Positions 41,793 through 50,580 of a DNA stretch of 64,000 bases are shown in pieces. Source of the stretch: Pseudomonas sp. MWU13-2105 (GTDB taxonomy: Bacteria; Pseudomonadota; Gammaproteobacteria; Pseudomonadales; Pseudomonadaceae). Made by a program: the position numbers and the translations under genes. Under the pieces are notes generated by a model, which saw only the letters and a program-made list of their open reading frames with translations, was not told where the DNA came from and searched no databases. The stretch lies in assembly GCF_023242315.1 (NCBI RefSeq), contig NZ_JALLIY010000009.1:1-64000 (forward strand). The letters are read 5' to 3'. Numbering within the stretch: position 1 is the stretch's first letter; every line of letters starts with the position of its first letter.

Positions 41793-43206
41793 CGCTGAAA
41801 ACCTCCAGAATAAATTCCCGATGCTGATCCGTCCAAGTCTCTGCCCAGGACTTAGGCCAATTGACCGAGGCATTTGCATAACGTGCCTGGGTATCCCGGG
41901 TTCGCTTGGCGCCCTCGATAATGGCCGAGGACAACGGGTACAAGCCGGGGTGCGCCGGAATGATGTTTTTTGAAATACCGGTCAGGTAATCCGCTGTCTT
42001 GGTTTCAAAGGTGTTGGTGACCACAATGGCGCCTGAGGCGGCGAGGTCCATGGGAATCAGGCTGGGATGCGGCGAGGACATCAACGTTAGGCACAAATCA
42101 AAGGTCTTGGTGATCGCTTCATACTCATCCAAAGGCAATCTGGGCAACTGGGTCACTTCTACACCGTCGGCCAAGCGCACCGTCGTATTGCCGATCCCCA
42201 TCCCATAAAACTCCCACTCGCCCTCCTCGAAGGCACCTTTCTTGAACGCATCAATCAAGGCCAATGCCGCCATTTCAAACATATTCCGGTTCACCGCCGG
42301 GCGGCTATAGAACACAAAGCGCTTGGTATTTTTCTGTTTCTCCAGATGAAATTCATTTTCCGGATAGATTGAGGACGAGTAAGCATTATCAAAACTCATC
42401 GACTTGACGGCTGCGCCTTGAGGAATGATCGCGTTGACCTCAAGATACTTTAGCAGTGCACTCGACGATGACAAGGTATGATAGTTGAAACCGTAGGAGT
42501 CCCTGGAAATACAGTACTGACTATTAAATGGATAGAAGGCCGCCTCAAAATCCTGAATCAGATACAAGAACGGGCGAGTGCCAGTTAACTGCGCGATTTT
42601 ATTCGCAAAATAGGCACTGTACCAAACGGTGGCGACACAATTATCCCTGGGCGACACCCGCAGCGGCACAATCCGCGAGCCGATATATTCAATCTCCAGT
42701 TGCTCGAACAGATGTTCCATCGAGGGAAACTTTTTGAGTGCGCTACGAAACTCTTCCTCGACATAGTAAAAATTATCAAACAACACCAGGCGCACACGAT
42801 AGCCTTGTTGCGCAATAAAAAGGGCCACATTGAAAACACCAAAAAAACCCGCGGAAATAGTACTAATGGTAAAGGCCGGCACCAGCACATTGATACGCAC
42901 CGGTTCCTGATTGCTGACCCGTACCTCCGGTAGGTCATAAGCTCTATTGACCATCAGGTTCAGCAGATGCTCGTCGTAGACCTGCGGACGTTCAATTTCC
43001 GACTTCTCCTGTTCACGCATGAGCGAAGCCAGTGGAAGAAATACATTCGCGACCTTGAGTGAATAGTAGGCGAGCTTGACTCTAGGCGGTAGATTCGCAG
43101 GCGACTTACGTTCGCGCAACGTCGCCAGGGCAAGCCGGCAAGCGTAGGGACTTAGCAGCTCAAAAGCGGTAGCTTTAGCGATCCTGAAAAATGCGGCTTT
43201 ACTCAT
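41770..43206 (-). CDS. Glycosyltransferase, WsaF-like rhamnosyltransferase family
   Basis: A 478-residue protein related to WsaF-type GT-B glycosyltransferases. The N-terminal lobe has RINVLVPAFTISTISAGFFG and YLIQDFEAAFYPFNSQY, both typical of the group; the C-terminal lobe has RFVFYSRPAVNRNMFEMA, the nucleotide-sugar region with FDLCLTLMSSPHPSLIPMDLAASG and a Thr-Asn-Thr-Phe turn. WsaF uses dTDP-rhamnose; this donor is possible here but not shown. Its stop overlaps the start of the methyltransferase gene by 23 bp, and its start overlaps the second exporter's ATPase by 4 bp, so all are translated together. Confidence 0.78.
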   Translation of the reverse strand: MSKAAFFRIAKATAFELLSPYACRLALATLRERKSPANLPPRVKLAYYSLKVANVFLPLASLMREQEKSEIERPQVYDEHLLNLMVNRAYDLPEVRVSNQEPVRINVLVPAFTISTISAGFFGVFNVALFIAQQGYRVRLVLFDNFYYVEEEFRSALKKFPSMEHLFEQLEIEYIGSRIVPLRVSPRDNCVATVWYSAYFANKIAQLTGTRPFLYLIQDFEAAFYPFNSQYCISRDSYGFNYHTLSSSSALLKYLEVNAIIPQGAAVKSMSFDNAYSSSIYPENEFHLEKQKNTKRFVFYSRPAVNRNMFEMAALALIDAFKKGAFEEGEWEFYGMGIGNTTVRLADGVEVTQLPRLPLDEYEAITKTFDLCLTLMSSPHPSLIPMDLAASGAIVVTNTFETKTADYLTGISKNIIPAHPGLYPLSSAIIEGAKRTRDTQARYANASVNWPKSWAETWTDQHREFILEVFSDAQQKTA

Positions 43207-43928
43207 ACCCCCTCCTCAATCGAATCAATATCAACAATACTGCCCGACTCGAGCTTGATGGTTTTATTGCAGAACTTGTTAATCAGCTCCCTTGAATGAG
43301 AGGCCATCACCACAATTTTTGAGCTTTGCATAATGCTTTCCATTCGTTGTTTGGCTTTCTCCTGGAACGCTTCATCGCCGACCCCAAACACCTCATCAAT
43401 CAGGAGAATGTCACTGGGATAAAGCGTCGACACGGCAAATATCAATCGCAACTGCATACCCGAAGAATAAGACCTGATCGGCAGGTCCAGATACCCGCCC
43501 AGCCCGGAGAACTCTTCAATCTCAACAATATCCTCTTGTACTTTTTTTAACGGAAATCCGTACAGGCGCGCCAAACGGTCAATATTCGCACGCCCCGACA
43601 ATTCATGATCGGTACCGACCCCGAGTTCAAACAATGCCTGCACGCTGCCTTGTAAATATCGAGTTCCACTGGAAGGCATATAGATCCCGGCCAGGGTTCG
43701 CAGCAGCGTGCTTTTACCGGAACCGTTGTGCCCGATCAGCCCCACTCGATCGCCATCATTAAGGGTCAGGTTGATATTTTTCAGCGCCTGAATATGCACC
43801 GTGTGCGAATGATCACTGGAGATCACCCCACCGGTACTCATTTTCACCAACTGTTTTCTCAGTGACGCACCGGTTTCAGTGATCACGGGAAAGGTCAGCG
43901 ACAGGTCTTTCAACTCTATCAGTGCCAT
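43203..43928 (-). CDS. ABC polysaccharide exporter ATPase (second pair), without C-terminal glycan-binding domain
   Basis: A 241-residue ATPase of the Wzt/TagH/KpsT family. Walker A is GHNGSGKST, the signature is the degenerate YSSGMQ form usual for this family, and Walker B is ILLIDEVFGVGDE. The protein ends soon after the nucleotide-binding domain, so it lacks the Wzt glycan-binding domain found in the other exporter of this cluster. The start is ATG 43928, one base away from the stop of its permease gene. It is visibly A/T-richer than the flanking core genes. With the preceding permease it forms a complete second exporter. Confidence 0.88.
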   Translation of the reverse strand: MALIELKDLSLTFPVITETGASLRKQLVKMSTGGVISSDHSHTVHIQALKNINLTLNDGDRVGLIGHNGSGKSTLLRTLAGIYMPSSGTRYLQGSVQALFELGVGTDHELSGRANIDRLARLYGFPLKKVQEDIVEIEEFSGLGGYLDLPIRSYSSGMQLRLIFAVSTLYPSDILLIDEVFGVGDEAFQEKAKQRMESIMQSSKIVVMASHSRELINKFCNKTIKLESGSIVDIDSIEEGV

Positions 43929-43929
43929 A

Positions 43930-44709
43930 TCAAATCCAGAAAACAATATGTTTTTTGTGCCGGCCAAAAAACCTGATCGCCACTACCCAGCCGACCAGAC
44001 AGAAAACCGCCATGCTCAGATAATCAAAGGGCACGACAGGCAACGAAAGTAATGGATTTTTTACCAGGGAAAACAGCGTGGCAATCGGGTTATAGGCAAA
44101 CCAGTTGATGGTCGCAGCAACATCGGATTTTTTATACAGAATCGGTGTCAGAAAAAACAGCACCGGCATTAATGCATCGATAGAGGGTCCCAAGTCCCTG
44201 AATCGGGCCCCCAGGGTCGCCACCAACAGGGAGATCCAGCACAAATTCAACATCACCAGCAGGAAACCAAGTAACGCCCAGGCGAAATTGATCGACGCTG
44301 GAAAGCCATAGATAAAAAACACGACCACTACAATGGACAGGTTATGCGCAAAATTAATCAAATGTTTGGACAGCAAACGCAAGATATGCAATGACAACGG
44401 CAGTGAGTAATTCCTGATAATCGCTGACTGATTAATAAAACAATTGGATGACTCTGATATCACCCCCGAAATCATGAACCATAGAATCAAACCCACGGCA
44501 AGATTCGGCAGCATCGTATGCAGATCAACGCCCATCACCGCGCTCCACACCAAGCCCAAGCCAATGACTCCAAGCGCGGTGCCCAAGGTTATCCACCACG
44601 GCCCCAAGGTGCTTCGTGCATAACGAGCCCGGGTATCACTCAAGGCGAAACTCAACCAGATATCTCGCCTGGCGATAGATTCAAATAAATCTCTAATCCC
44701 CTCCATCAT
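43930..44709 (-). CDS. ABC-2 type polysaccharide exporter permease (second pair)
   Basis: A 259-residue inner-membrane permease of the ABC-2/Wzm family. It begins with an amphipathic helix and the family sequence ARYARSTLGPWWITLG (residues about 28-43), followed by six hydrophobic segments. The last coupling region reads FLTPILYKKSDVAATINWFAYNPIATLF, typical of the family. Start ATG 44709 or 44706. It lies 37 bp after the first exporter's ATPase gene and is A/T-rich. Sequence differs clearly from the first permease, so the pairs are not recent duplicates. Confidence 0.85.
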   Translation of the reverse strand: MMEGIRDLFESIARRDIWLSFALSDTRARYARSTLGPWWITLGTALGVIGLGLVWSAVMGVDLHTMLPNLAVGLILWFMISGVISESSNCFINQSAIIRNYSLPLSLHILRLLSKHLINFAHNLSIVVVVFFIYGFPASINFAWALLGFLLVMLNLCWISLLVATLGARFRDLGPSIDALMPVLFFLTPILYKKSDVAATINWFAYNPIATLFSLVKNPLLSLPVVPFDYLSMAVFCLVGWVVAIRFFGRHKKHIVFWI

Positions 44710-44746
44710 TGAGCACACTCTTTCCTGGTCGGATACATAAGACGCC

Positions 44747-46102
44747 TCACTGACCTGTCACGTTGAGACTGATAGTGATAAATGGACTGTCGATGATTCC
44801 GGTCGCCACGGGATCACGCTGCGACCTGATCAACAGGGCTTCGTGGCACCAGTGCAGTGGTTGGTGATCATGTTGCTCGCCGTTGGCGATCACGACCTGA
44901 ATCACATAGTCGCCCTTGGCCAGCCAAGGCATGATGAACTCGAACTCCGCCGACAATATCGAGCCCGCCGGGGCGCTACGATCCTTGCCGATCTGGCTGA
45001 TATAGGTGTTGTCGCCGAACAGCGTCTGCCCCAAGCGGTCCTTGAGAAAAAACTCGATGATCGGGCCTTCCAGCCGAACCAGAGCATGCGCCTCGACGCG
45101 GAGCGTGACGCGTTCGCCCGCCAGCACCCAGGTCAATCCGGCCCCCGTGGAGTCGCGGAGCCGGGCGTCGACAATACGCGCATCGCGCCCACCAAATGTA
45201 TCTACGCCGGGTGCCTGCGGGTCGAACCGAAAAACTTCCAACTCATTCGAATTGATCGGCTCGGCACGCTGATCAAGCCACCCCAAGCCAACATGAGCAT
45301 GGCCCTTGGGCAGGCGCTTGTGCCCCTCGGCACGAACCAGAGCCGGCTCCGCGAGTTCGTCATTCATAGAGCGAAATAAATCGTCCAGGTACGCCTCGCA
45401 GACCCACGAGGATGGACCCGTCTGCTTTTCTTCCCCGTGCTCCAGCCAGATCACCCGATCACACAGATGGATAATGGCCGCCGTGTCGTGGCTGACAAAA
45501 ACCAGCGAACGCTGCTCCTTGAACTTGCGGATAAACCGCATGCACTTCTTGAAAAAACAGGCATCGCCCATGGACAGGGCTTCGTCGATTACCAGGATAT
45601 CGGCATCCACGTGGGCAATAACCGCAAATGCCAAGCGCACGTACATCCCGCTCGAGTAGGTCATGAGCGGTTGCTCCATGAACCCGCCGATATCCGCAAA
45701 GGCCGCAATCGCGGAAAAACGCTGATTGATTTCCTCGTGACTCAGCCCATACAGCGAAGCTGCCATATAGACATTCTCACGTCCGGTAAACCCGGCATTG
45801 AAACCGGCCCCCAATTCCAGCAGCGCCGCAACACGGCCCTGGACGCGGAGAACGCCGGAGGTCGGGCTCAAGGTTCCATAAATCAGCTGCAGCAGGGTTG
45901 ATTTGCCAGAGGCCTTTTGGCCGATGATGCCAATGGCTTCGCCCCTTCTCAGCTCGAACGAGACCTGCTTCAGCGCCCAAAGCTCGCGATAACGACACTT
46001 TCGCCCCAGCGACAGCTCTTGAAAGAGCCGATCACTGGCTTTGTTGTAGATCGGATAGCACTTGCTGAGCCCCTCGGCGCAGATGGCAATATCAGAGGAC
46101 AT
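44747..46102 (-). CDS. wzt: Wzt-type ABC O-antigen exporter ATPase with C-terminal glycan-binding domain
   Basis: A 451-residue ATPase. Residues about 1-240 form the nucleotide-binding domain: Walker A GQKASGKST, signature YSSGMY, Walker B ILVIDEALSMGD. From about residue 290 to the end is a Wzt C-terminal-type domain, beta-rich, with ARIVDARLRDSTGAGLTWVL, GERVTLRVEA, and GPIIEFFLKDRLGQTLFGDNTY. This domain in E. coli O8/O9a binds the finished glycan chain and selects it for export. The start ATG 46102 overlaps the permease gene by 11 bp. Presence of a methyltransferase in the operon fits a capped chain as the export signal, which is inference. Confidence 0.88.
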   Translation of the reverse strand: MSSDIAICAEGLSKCYPIYNKASDRLFQELSLGRKCRYRELWALKQVSFELRRGEAIGIIGQKASGKSTLLQLIYGTLSPTSGVLRVQGRVAALLELGAGFNAGFTGRENVYMAASLYGLSHEEINQRFSAIAAFADIGGFMEQPLMTYSSGMYVRLAFAVIAHVDADILVIDEALSMGDACFFKKCMRFIRKFKEQRSLVFVSHDTAAIIHLCDRVIWLEHGEEKQTGPSSWVCEAYLDDLFRSMNDELAEPALVRAEGHKRLPKGHAHVGLGWLDQRAEPINSNELEVFRFDPQAPGVDTFGGRDARIVDARLRDSTGAGLTWVLAGERVTLRVEAHALVRLEGPIIEFFLKDRLGQTLFGDNTYISQIGKDRSAPAGSILSAEFEFIMPWLAKGDYVIQVVIANGEQHDHQPLHWCHEALLIRSQRDPVATGIIDSPFITISLNVTGQ

Positions 46103-46910
46103 CGGCAAATCCCCCACGGGTTCTCTGGAAAAAAACCAGCCCGAGCCAGGCAAGCAGGCCACTGACCAGCAACGACAGGCACCAGGCGCCGAGATCGGGC
46201 AGCCGCTCCCAGATCAATACCGATCGGGCATTTTCAATCACCTGAGCCAATGGATTCAGATACATGAGCGGCTGGAATCGCTCGGGTAATGCGGTGACGG
46301 GATAAAAGATCGGTGACAGGAACAACAGTGCGCTGAGCAATGCGCCAACCCGCCGACCGATATCACGCAGGTAGGTCCCCAATGACGCCAGGACCCAGGA
46401 CAGCCCCAGGGTAAACAACAGCAAAGGCAGTATTACCAGGGGTAGCAGCAGTGCCGTCAGATGCAGCCGTTGGAAAAACAGCACATAGAACAGCAACCAG
46501 ACACATAGATTGACCAGGAACTGAAACAACGCCCCCACCAGCAATACAACCGGCAGGACTTCAAGTGGAAACACGATTTTCCTGACAGAGCTGCTATGGG
46601 CCAACACCACGCCGGGCGAGCGACTGACACACTCCGAGAACAGATTGAAAACCATCATGCCGATAAAAAGAATCAGGGCAAACTCCAACAGCGAACGACT
46701 GTCGGCTTCCCAACGGAACTTGAATATTCCACCAAAGACAAAAGAGTAGATAGCCAACATGAACAGCGGATAAACCAGCGACCGGAGTAGCCCCAGCCAC
46801 GATCCTCGATAGCGCCCGCTAATATCACGTCGCGCCAACATCAAGGCGAGGCCTCGATGACGCCAGACGCCCCTCGACATCTCCTTCGACCTGCGGGTGA
46901 ACTCATCCAT
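46092..46910 (-). CDS. wzm: ABC-2 type O-antigen exporter permease (first pair)
   Basis: A 272-residue inner-membrane permease, partner of the Wzt-type ATPase that overlaps its 3' end by 11 bp. It has the RRDISGRYRGSWLGLLRSLV N-terminal interface helix typical of Wzm, six hydrophobic segments, and the family turn LSPIFYPVTALPERFQPLMYL before the last two. Start is ATG 46910 (MDEFTRRSKEMSRG). The frame's extension to 46961 is not supported. It would form the inner-membrane channel for a lipid-linked polysaccharide. Confidence 0.87.
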   Translation of the reverse strand: MDEFTRRSKEMSRGVWRHRGLALMLARRDISGRYRGSWLGLLRSLVYPLFMLAIYSFVFGGIFKFRWEADSRSLLEFALILFIGMMVFNLFSECVSRSPGVVLAHSSSVRKIVFPLEVLPVVLLVGALFQFLVNLCVWLLFYVLFFQRLHLTALLLPLVILPLLLFTLGLSWVLASLGTYLRDIGRRVGALLSALLFLSPIFYPVTALPERFQPLMYLNPLAQVIENARSVLIWERLPDLGAWCLSLLVSGLLAWLGLVFFQRTRGGFADVL

Positions 46911-46986
46911 GCGATCAATGCCTCTGAAAGTCAAATAACCACGATCTCTCGACCTGGCCAAACAAACAGCCCATCACCGAAGAACT

Positions 46987-47907
46987 TCAAATCTTTCGGA
47001 TCACGGCGGCAAACAGCAGCCCCAGATTGCCGCCGAGCGTCTGCCGATAGACGCCGGAACGGCGAATACCGGCGATTCGATGGAACAGCGGCTGATCTCG
47101 TGCTGATTTAAAGTTGGCGAGGGTTTCGATATTTTGCTTATCCAGCAGATGACTCATCGCTTCCAACGCGCGGATATTTTTCCTGTTCCACTCATGAAAG
47201 CGTCCATGGATAACCATCCACAGTCGATAAAGACGCGCCAGCCAACCGGCATTGCTACCGACCAGATTGCTCTTGTGCTGACGATAGAGGGTCCTGGCAT
47301 GCGGGTCGTAGAAGACCACACCGCCCTGGGCGCCAGACACCAGTTGATAAGCCCACCAGTCGTGGGAAACAACAGGAATATACGGACCGGCTTCGCGTAA
47401 AAGTTCCCGGGCAGCATGATTGAACACCATGGTATTGCCACCACCGATATTCTGTACCAGGGCATTGGCAAACTTCGGCGGCAGAGAAAATCGCGGGGAC
47501 TGGCCGACCGCGATGCCCAACTCACTGATCAGTTGTGTGCGCCCACAATAAAGCGCCGGGACCTGCTCCTGGACACTTTGCAGCCACATCAAGGCGGTTT
47601 CGAGTTTGTCCTCGTTCCAGATATCGTCCTGATCGGACCAGGCATAAAAATCCGCCTGGACTTCAGCACGACAGGTCAACGAGAGAAAATTGGCCGCAAA
47701 TCCCTTCTTCGGCCCGGAAAAAACTTTAAGGCGTTCCACCGGCCAGTCACTGGCACAACTATGGATGATATCCAGGGTTCCATCGGTAGAACCGTCGTCG
47801 GATATCGCCAGGCTCCAATTGAAATGGCTTTGACGCTCAAAAGAGTTGATCTGTTCGGCCAGAAAACGCTGGCCGTTATAGGTACACATCAAGATTGAGA
47901 CTTTCAA
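46987..47907 (-). CDS. Family 2 glycosyltransferase (rhamnosyltransferase-like), TTG start
   Basis: A 306-residue GT-A glycosyltransferase. It begins LKVSILMCTYNGQRFLAEQI, followed by SISDDGSTDGT-like sequence (AISDDGSTDGTLDIIHS) and the metal-binding YAWSDQDDIWN, all typical of GT2 rhamnosyltransferases. The frame is open to 47988, but the only good ribosome site (GGAGG) is 9 bp before a TTG at 47907, where the family N-terminus starts. That codon is therefore the likely start. It is the first gene of the leftward cluster: 76 bp separate it from the first permease. The acceptor is unknown. Confidence 0.82.
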   Translation of the reverse strand: MKVSILMCTYNGQRFLAEQINSFERQSHFNWSLAISDDGSTDGTLDIIHSCASDWPVERLKVFSGPKKGFAANFLSLTCRAEVQADFYAWSDQDDIWNEDKLETALMWLQSVQEQVPALYCGRTQLISELGIAVGQSPRFSLPPKFANALVQNIGGGNTMVFNHAARELLREAGPYIPVVSHDWWAYQLVSGAQGGVVFYDPHARTLYRQHKSNLVGSNAGWLARLYRLWMVIHGRFHEWNRKNIRALEAMSHLLDKQNIETLANFKSARDQPLFHRIAGIRRSGVYRQTLGGNLGLLFAAVIRKI

Positions 47908-48192
47908 GGCCTGATCCTCCGCTAAAAGATTTTTATGAAAAATCTTGAACCGGACAACGCTGGAACTCGGCCTGGCGGAGATTATCAAGATTTCGATCGG
48001 TATCGTCTACTGTCAGAAATGACAGGTATATACGAGCCTTCCGATTGAGAAATGGAAGAAATAGAAAACTCTATAGGACATTTCCCACAGCAGCCGAACA
48101 CCCGCCAAAAAGCGCCCTTCGAGTCTTTCAGCCGCCTAGCCTTGAAAAATGAGGCAAAATAGCGCTCCCCCCGCCCAGACAGGAGCCTGCCC

Positions 48193-48549
48193 ATGCAGCT
48201 CAGCACCGCCCACCTTATCGCCAACCCCTGCGACGATGAAGAAGACAACATGGCCATGCTCTGCTGCCATAGCGACAAGGGCGAAATGTTCCTGATGACC
48301 CGCTACCCCGACGAGGATGAGCTGGAGATCACCCTCGATGGCGAACCCTCCACACTGGAAGGGATCAAGGTCACCCTCGGCGCCACACGCCTGCTGATTG
48401 AAATCGCCGCCACCGACGCCGATGCGCTCAATGGCGACGATCATCTCGAAATCCTTCACCAGACCGCCGCGGCCGACCTGGCGGAAGTCGAACAGACGCT
48501 GAAAAACATACTCGCCGGCACCGGCACCTATGTCAGCGAATTGGGCTGA
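48193..48549 (+). CDS. Conserved small acidic protein of unknown function
   Basis: A 118-residue soluble protein, strongly acidic, with no signal peptide. The start (MQLSTAHLIANPCDDEEDNM) contains a Cys-Asp-Asp-Glu run, and CCHSDKGEMFLMTRYPDED follows. I recognise no domain. It is preceded by a strong AGGAG site 8 bp before the ATG. It stands alone between the glycan cluster (divergent) and cdh. It is likely a Pseudomonas-restricted protein, but that is not checked. Confidence 0.7.
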   Translation: MQLSTAHLIANPCDDEEDNMAMLCCHSDKGEMFLMTRYPDEDELEITLDGEPSTLEGIKVTLGATRLLIEIAATDADALNGDDHLEILHQTAAADLAEVEQTLKNILAGTGTYVSELG

Positions 48550-48650
48550 CACCGGCCCGCCTTGAAACATTTGTGATCAGAACCGACACAAAAATGCACG
48601 AAGGGCTGGTTTAGAGTGCCCGGGTTTTTACTTCTGATCAGGAAAGCAGC

Positions 48651-49403
48651 ATGAGCAAGTGGCGGAAAACGGTAGGGTTGGCCTTGGTGGTCGTGGTACT
48701 GGCGGCGGGCTCCTGGCTGATCTGGGGGCTCGGCAAAGGCAACGCGCTCTGGCAGATTGTCAGCCAGCAATGCGTGCCCCACCAGCAGGACGCGCAGAAC
48801 CCCGCGCCGTGCCTGAGGGTGGATCTGCAGCAGCACGTGGCCTTGCTCAAGGATCGCCAGGGTCCCCTGCATGACCTGACCATACCGACGGACAGGATCA
48901 CCGGCATCGAGAGTCCGCTGCTGCTCGAGGACAATGCCTACGCCTTTTTCGCCAGTGCCTGGCAGCAACGCGGGCGACTGTCCACCGAAGCCGGCAAGCC
49001 GATCAAGGACGAGCTCCTCTCGCTGGCAATCAACTCGCCATACGGTCGCTCCCAGGGCCAGTTGCATATCCACCTGGCCTGCCTGCGCCCCGAGATCTAC
49101 CAACAACTGCTCGCCCAGGCCCCGCGGGTGACCCAGGCGTGGCAGCCCCTGGCGGTCAAGCTGAACGGCCATGAGTACCTGGCAAAACGCCTGAACGGCC
49201 AGGACCTGAAACAGGAAAACCCGTTCAAGGTGTTGGGCGAATATGCCCGCCAGCAGGGTGACAGCATGTCCCGTTATGGTCTGGCCCTGGTGGTAGCACC
49301 CGGCGGCGACCTGCTGTTGCTGGCGAACCGCTTGAGCCTGAGGGATTTCAGCCGCGGCTCCGCCGGAGAGATCCAGGACTATGGCTGCGCGCTGGCCCAA
49401 TAG
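48651..49403 (+). CDS. cdh: CDP-diacylglycerol pyrophosphatase
   Basis: A 250-residue membrane-anchored hydrolase that splits CDP-diglyceride to CMP and phosphatidate. One N-terminal transmembrane helix (about residues 8-27) anchors it to the inner membrane, with the rest in the periplasm. The HIT-like active site is in GQLHIHLACLRPE (about residues 136-148). Family parts include LWQIVSQQCVP near the start and FFASAWQQRG. Length agrees with E. coli Cdh. It is a single gene; a divergent gene lies far upstream. Confidence 0.88.
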   Translation: MSKWRKTVGLALVVVVLAAGSWLIWGLGKGNALWQIVSQQCVPHQQDAQNPAPCLRVDLQQHVALLKDRQGPLHDLTIPTDRITGIESPLLLEDNAYAFFASAWQQRGRLSTEAGKPIKDELLSLAINSPYGRSQGQLHIHLACLRPEIYQQLLAQAPRVTQAWQPLAVKLNGHEYLAKRLNGQDLKQENPFKVLGEYARQQGDSMSRYGLALVVAPGGDLLLLANRLSLRDFSRGSAGEIQDYGCALAQ

Positions 49404-49612
49404 CCCGTGGCACACCCTCGCCTCGCCCGGTGCCCCCCACAGGGCGGGGCCACCCGCAGGAGATAACTCCGAACAAGATAGGACTTTTCCTCAAAACCCA
49501 TAAAAATCCCCATGGCCGTTAGTCGCCAGCCCCCCCGATGCATTAAAGTAACGCCCCCAGCCGTGGCATTCATTCGAATGCCGTCGGCGACCCTCTCCAG
49601 GAACACTCATCG

Positions 49613-50572
49613 ATGGAACATCGTGAAGCGCTGCTAGCGCTGCGAACCTTTCTTTCAGCGCAGATCCTCGGCCAGGAAAAGCTCGTCGAGCGCCTGTTGA
49701 TCGCGCTGCTGGCCGACGGTCACATGCTGGTCGAAGGCGCCCCTGGCCTGGCCAAGACCAAGGCCATCAAGGAGTTGGCCGAAGGCATCGAAGCAGAGTT
49801 CCATCGCATCCAGTTCACCCCCGACCTGCTGCCCGCCGACATCACCGGCACCGAGATCTATCGCCCGGAAACCGGCAGTTTCGTGTTCCAGCAGGGCCCG
49901 ATCTTCCATAACCTGGTGCTGGCGGATGAAATCAACCGGGCGCCGGCCAAGGTCCAGTCGGCCCTGCTCGAAGCCATGGCCGAGCGCCAGGTCAGCGTCG
50001 GGCGCAGTACCTACGACCTGTCGCCACTGTTCCTGGTGATGGCGACCCAGAACCCGATCGAGCAGGAAGGCACCTACCCGTTGCCCGAAGCCCAGCTCGA
50101 CCGCTTCCTGATGCACGTGAAAATCGGCTTTCCCGATGCCGCGGTCGAACGGCGCATCCTGCAACAGGCCCGGGGCGAAGCCCTGAACGGCGAAACCAAG
50201 CCTGAGCGCCGGGTCAGCCAGCAGGCGATCTTCGCCGCGCGCAAGGAGATCCTCGGTTTGTACATGGCCGATGCAGTGGAGGAGTACCTGGTGCAACTGG
50301 TGATGGCGACCCGTACGCCGGCCAAGTTCGACCCGGAAATGGCCGAGTGGATCGCCTACGGCGCCAGCCCGCGCGGCTCCATCGCCCTGGATCGTTGTGC
50401 ACGGGCGCATGCCTGGCTGGCCGGGCGCGATTTCGTCAGCCCCGAGGATATCCAGGCGGTGCTGTTCGACGTGCTGCGTCACCGCATCATCCTGTCGTTC
50501 GAGGCCGAAGCCGCCGGGATCGACCAGGACCGGGTGGTGCAGCGTATCCTCGATGTCGTCGCCGTCGCCTGA
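49613..50572 (+). CDS. MoxR family AAA ATPase
   Basis: A 319-residue AAA+ ATPase of the MoxR type, a chaperone that works with VWA-domain proteins. Walker A is GAPGLAKTKA (about residues 42-51), Walker B VLADEINRAP (about 103-112), sensor 1 MATQNPIEQEG and arginine-finger region AQLDRFLMHVK. It is the first gene of a six-gene operon with DUF58, DUF4381, two VWA proteins and BatD. The arrangement suggests maturation of periplasmic or membrane complexes, possibly stress-related; no direct partner is known here. Confidence 0.93.
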   Translation: MEHREALLALRTFLSAQILGQEKLVERLLIALLADGHMLVEGAPGLAKTKAIKELAEGIEAEFHRIQFTPDLLPADITGTEIYRPETGSFVFQQGPIFHNLVLADEINRAPAKVQSALLEAMAERQVSVGRSTYDLSPLFLVMATQNPIEQEGTYPLPEAQLDRFLMHVKIGFPDAAVERRILQQARGEALNGETKPERRVSQQAIFAARKEILGLYMADAVEEYLVQLVMATRTPAKFDPEMAEWIAYGASPRGSIALDRCARAHAWLAGRDFVSPEDIQAVLFDVLRHRIILSFEAEAAGIDQDRVVQRILDVVAVA

Positions 50573-50580
50573 CCCGGACA

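Noticed and set aside
48573..48640. Inverted TGATCAGAA sequences upstream of cdh
   Set aside because: Arms of nine bases about 50 bp apart can occur by chance, and no regulator or conserved spacing supports a site.
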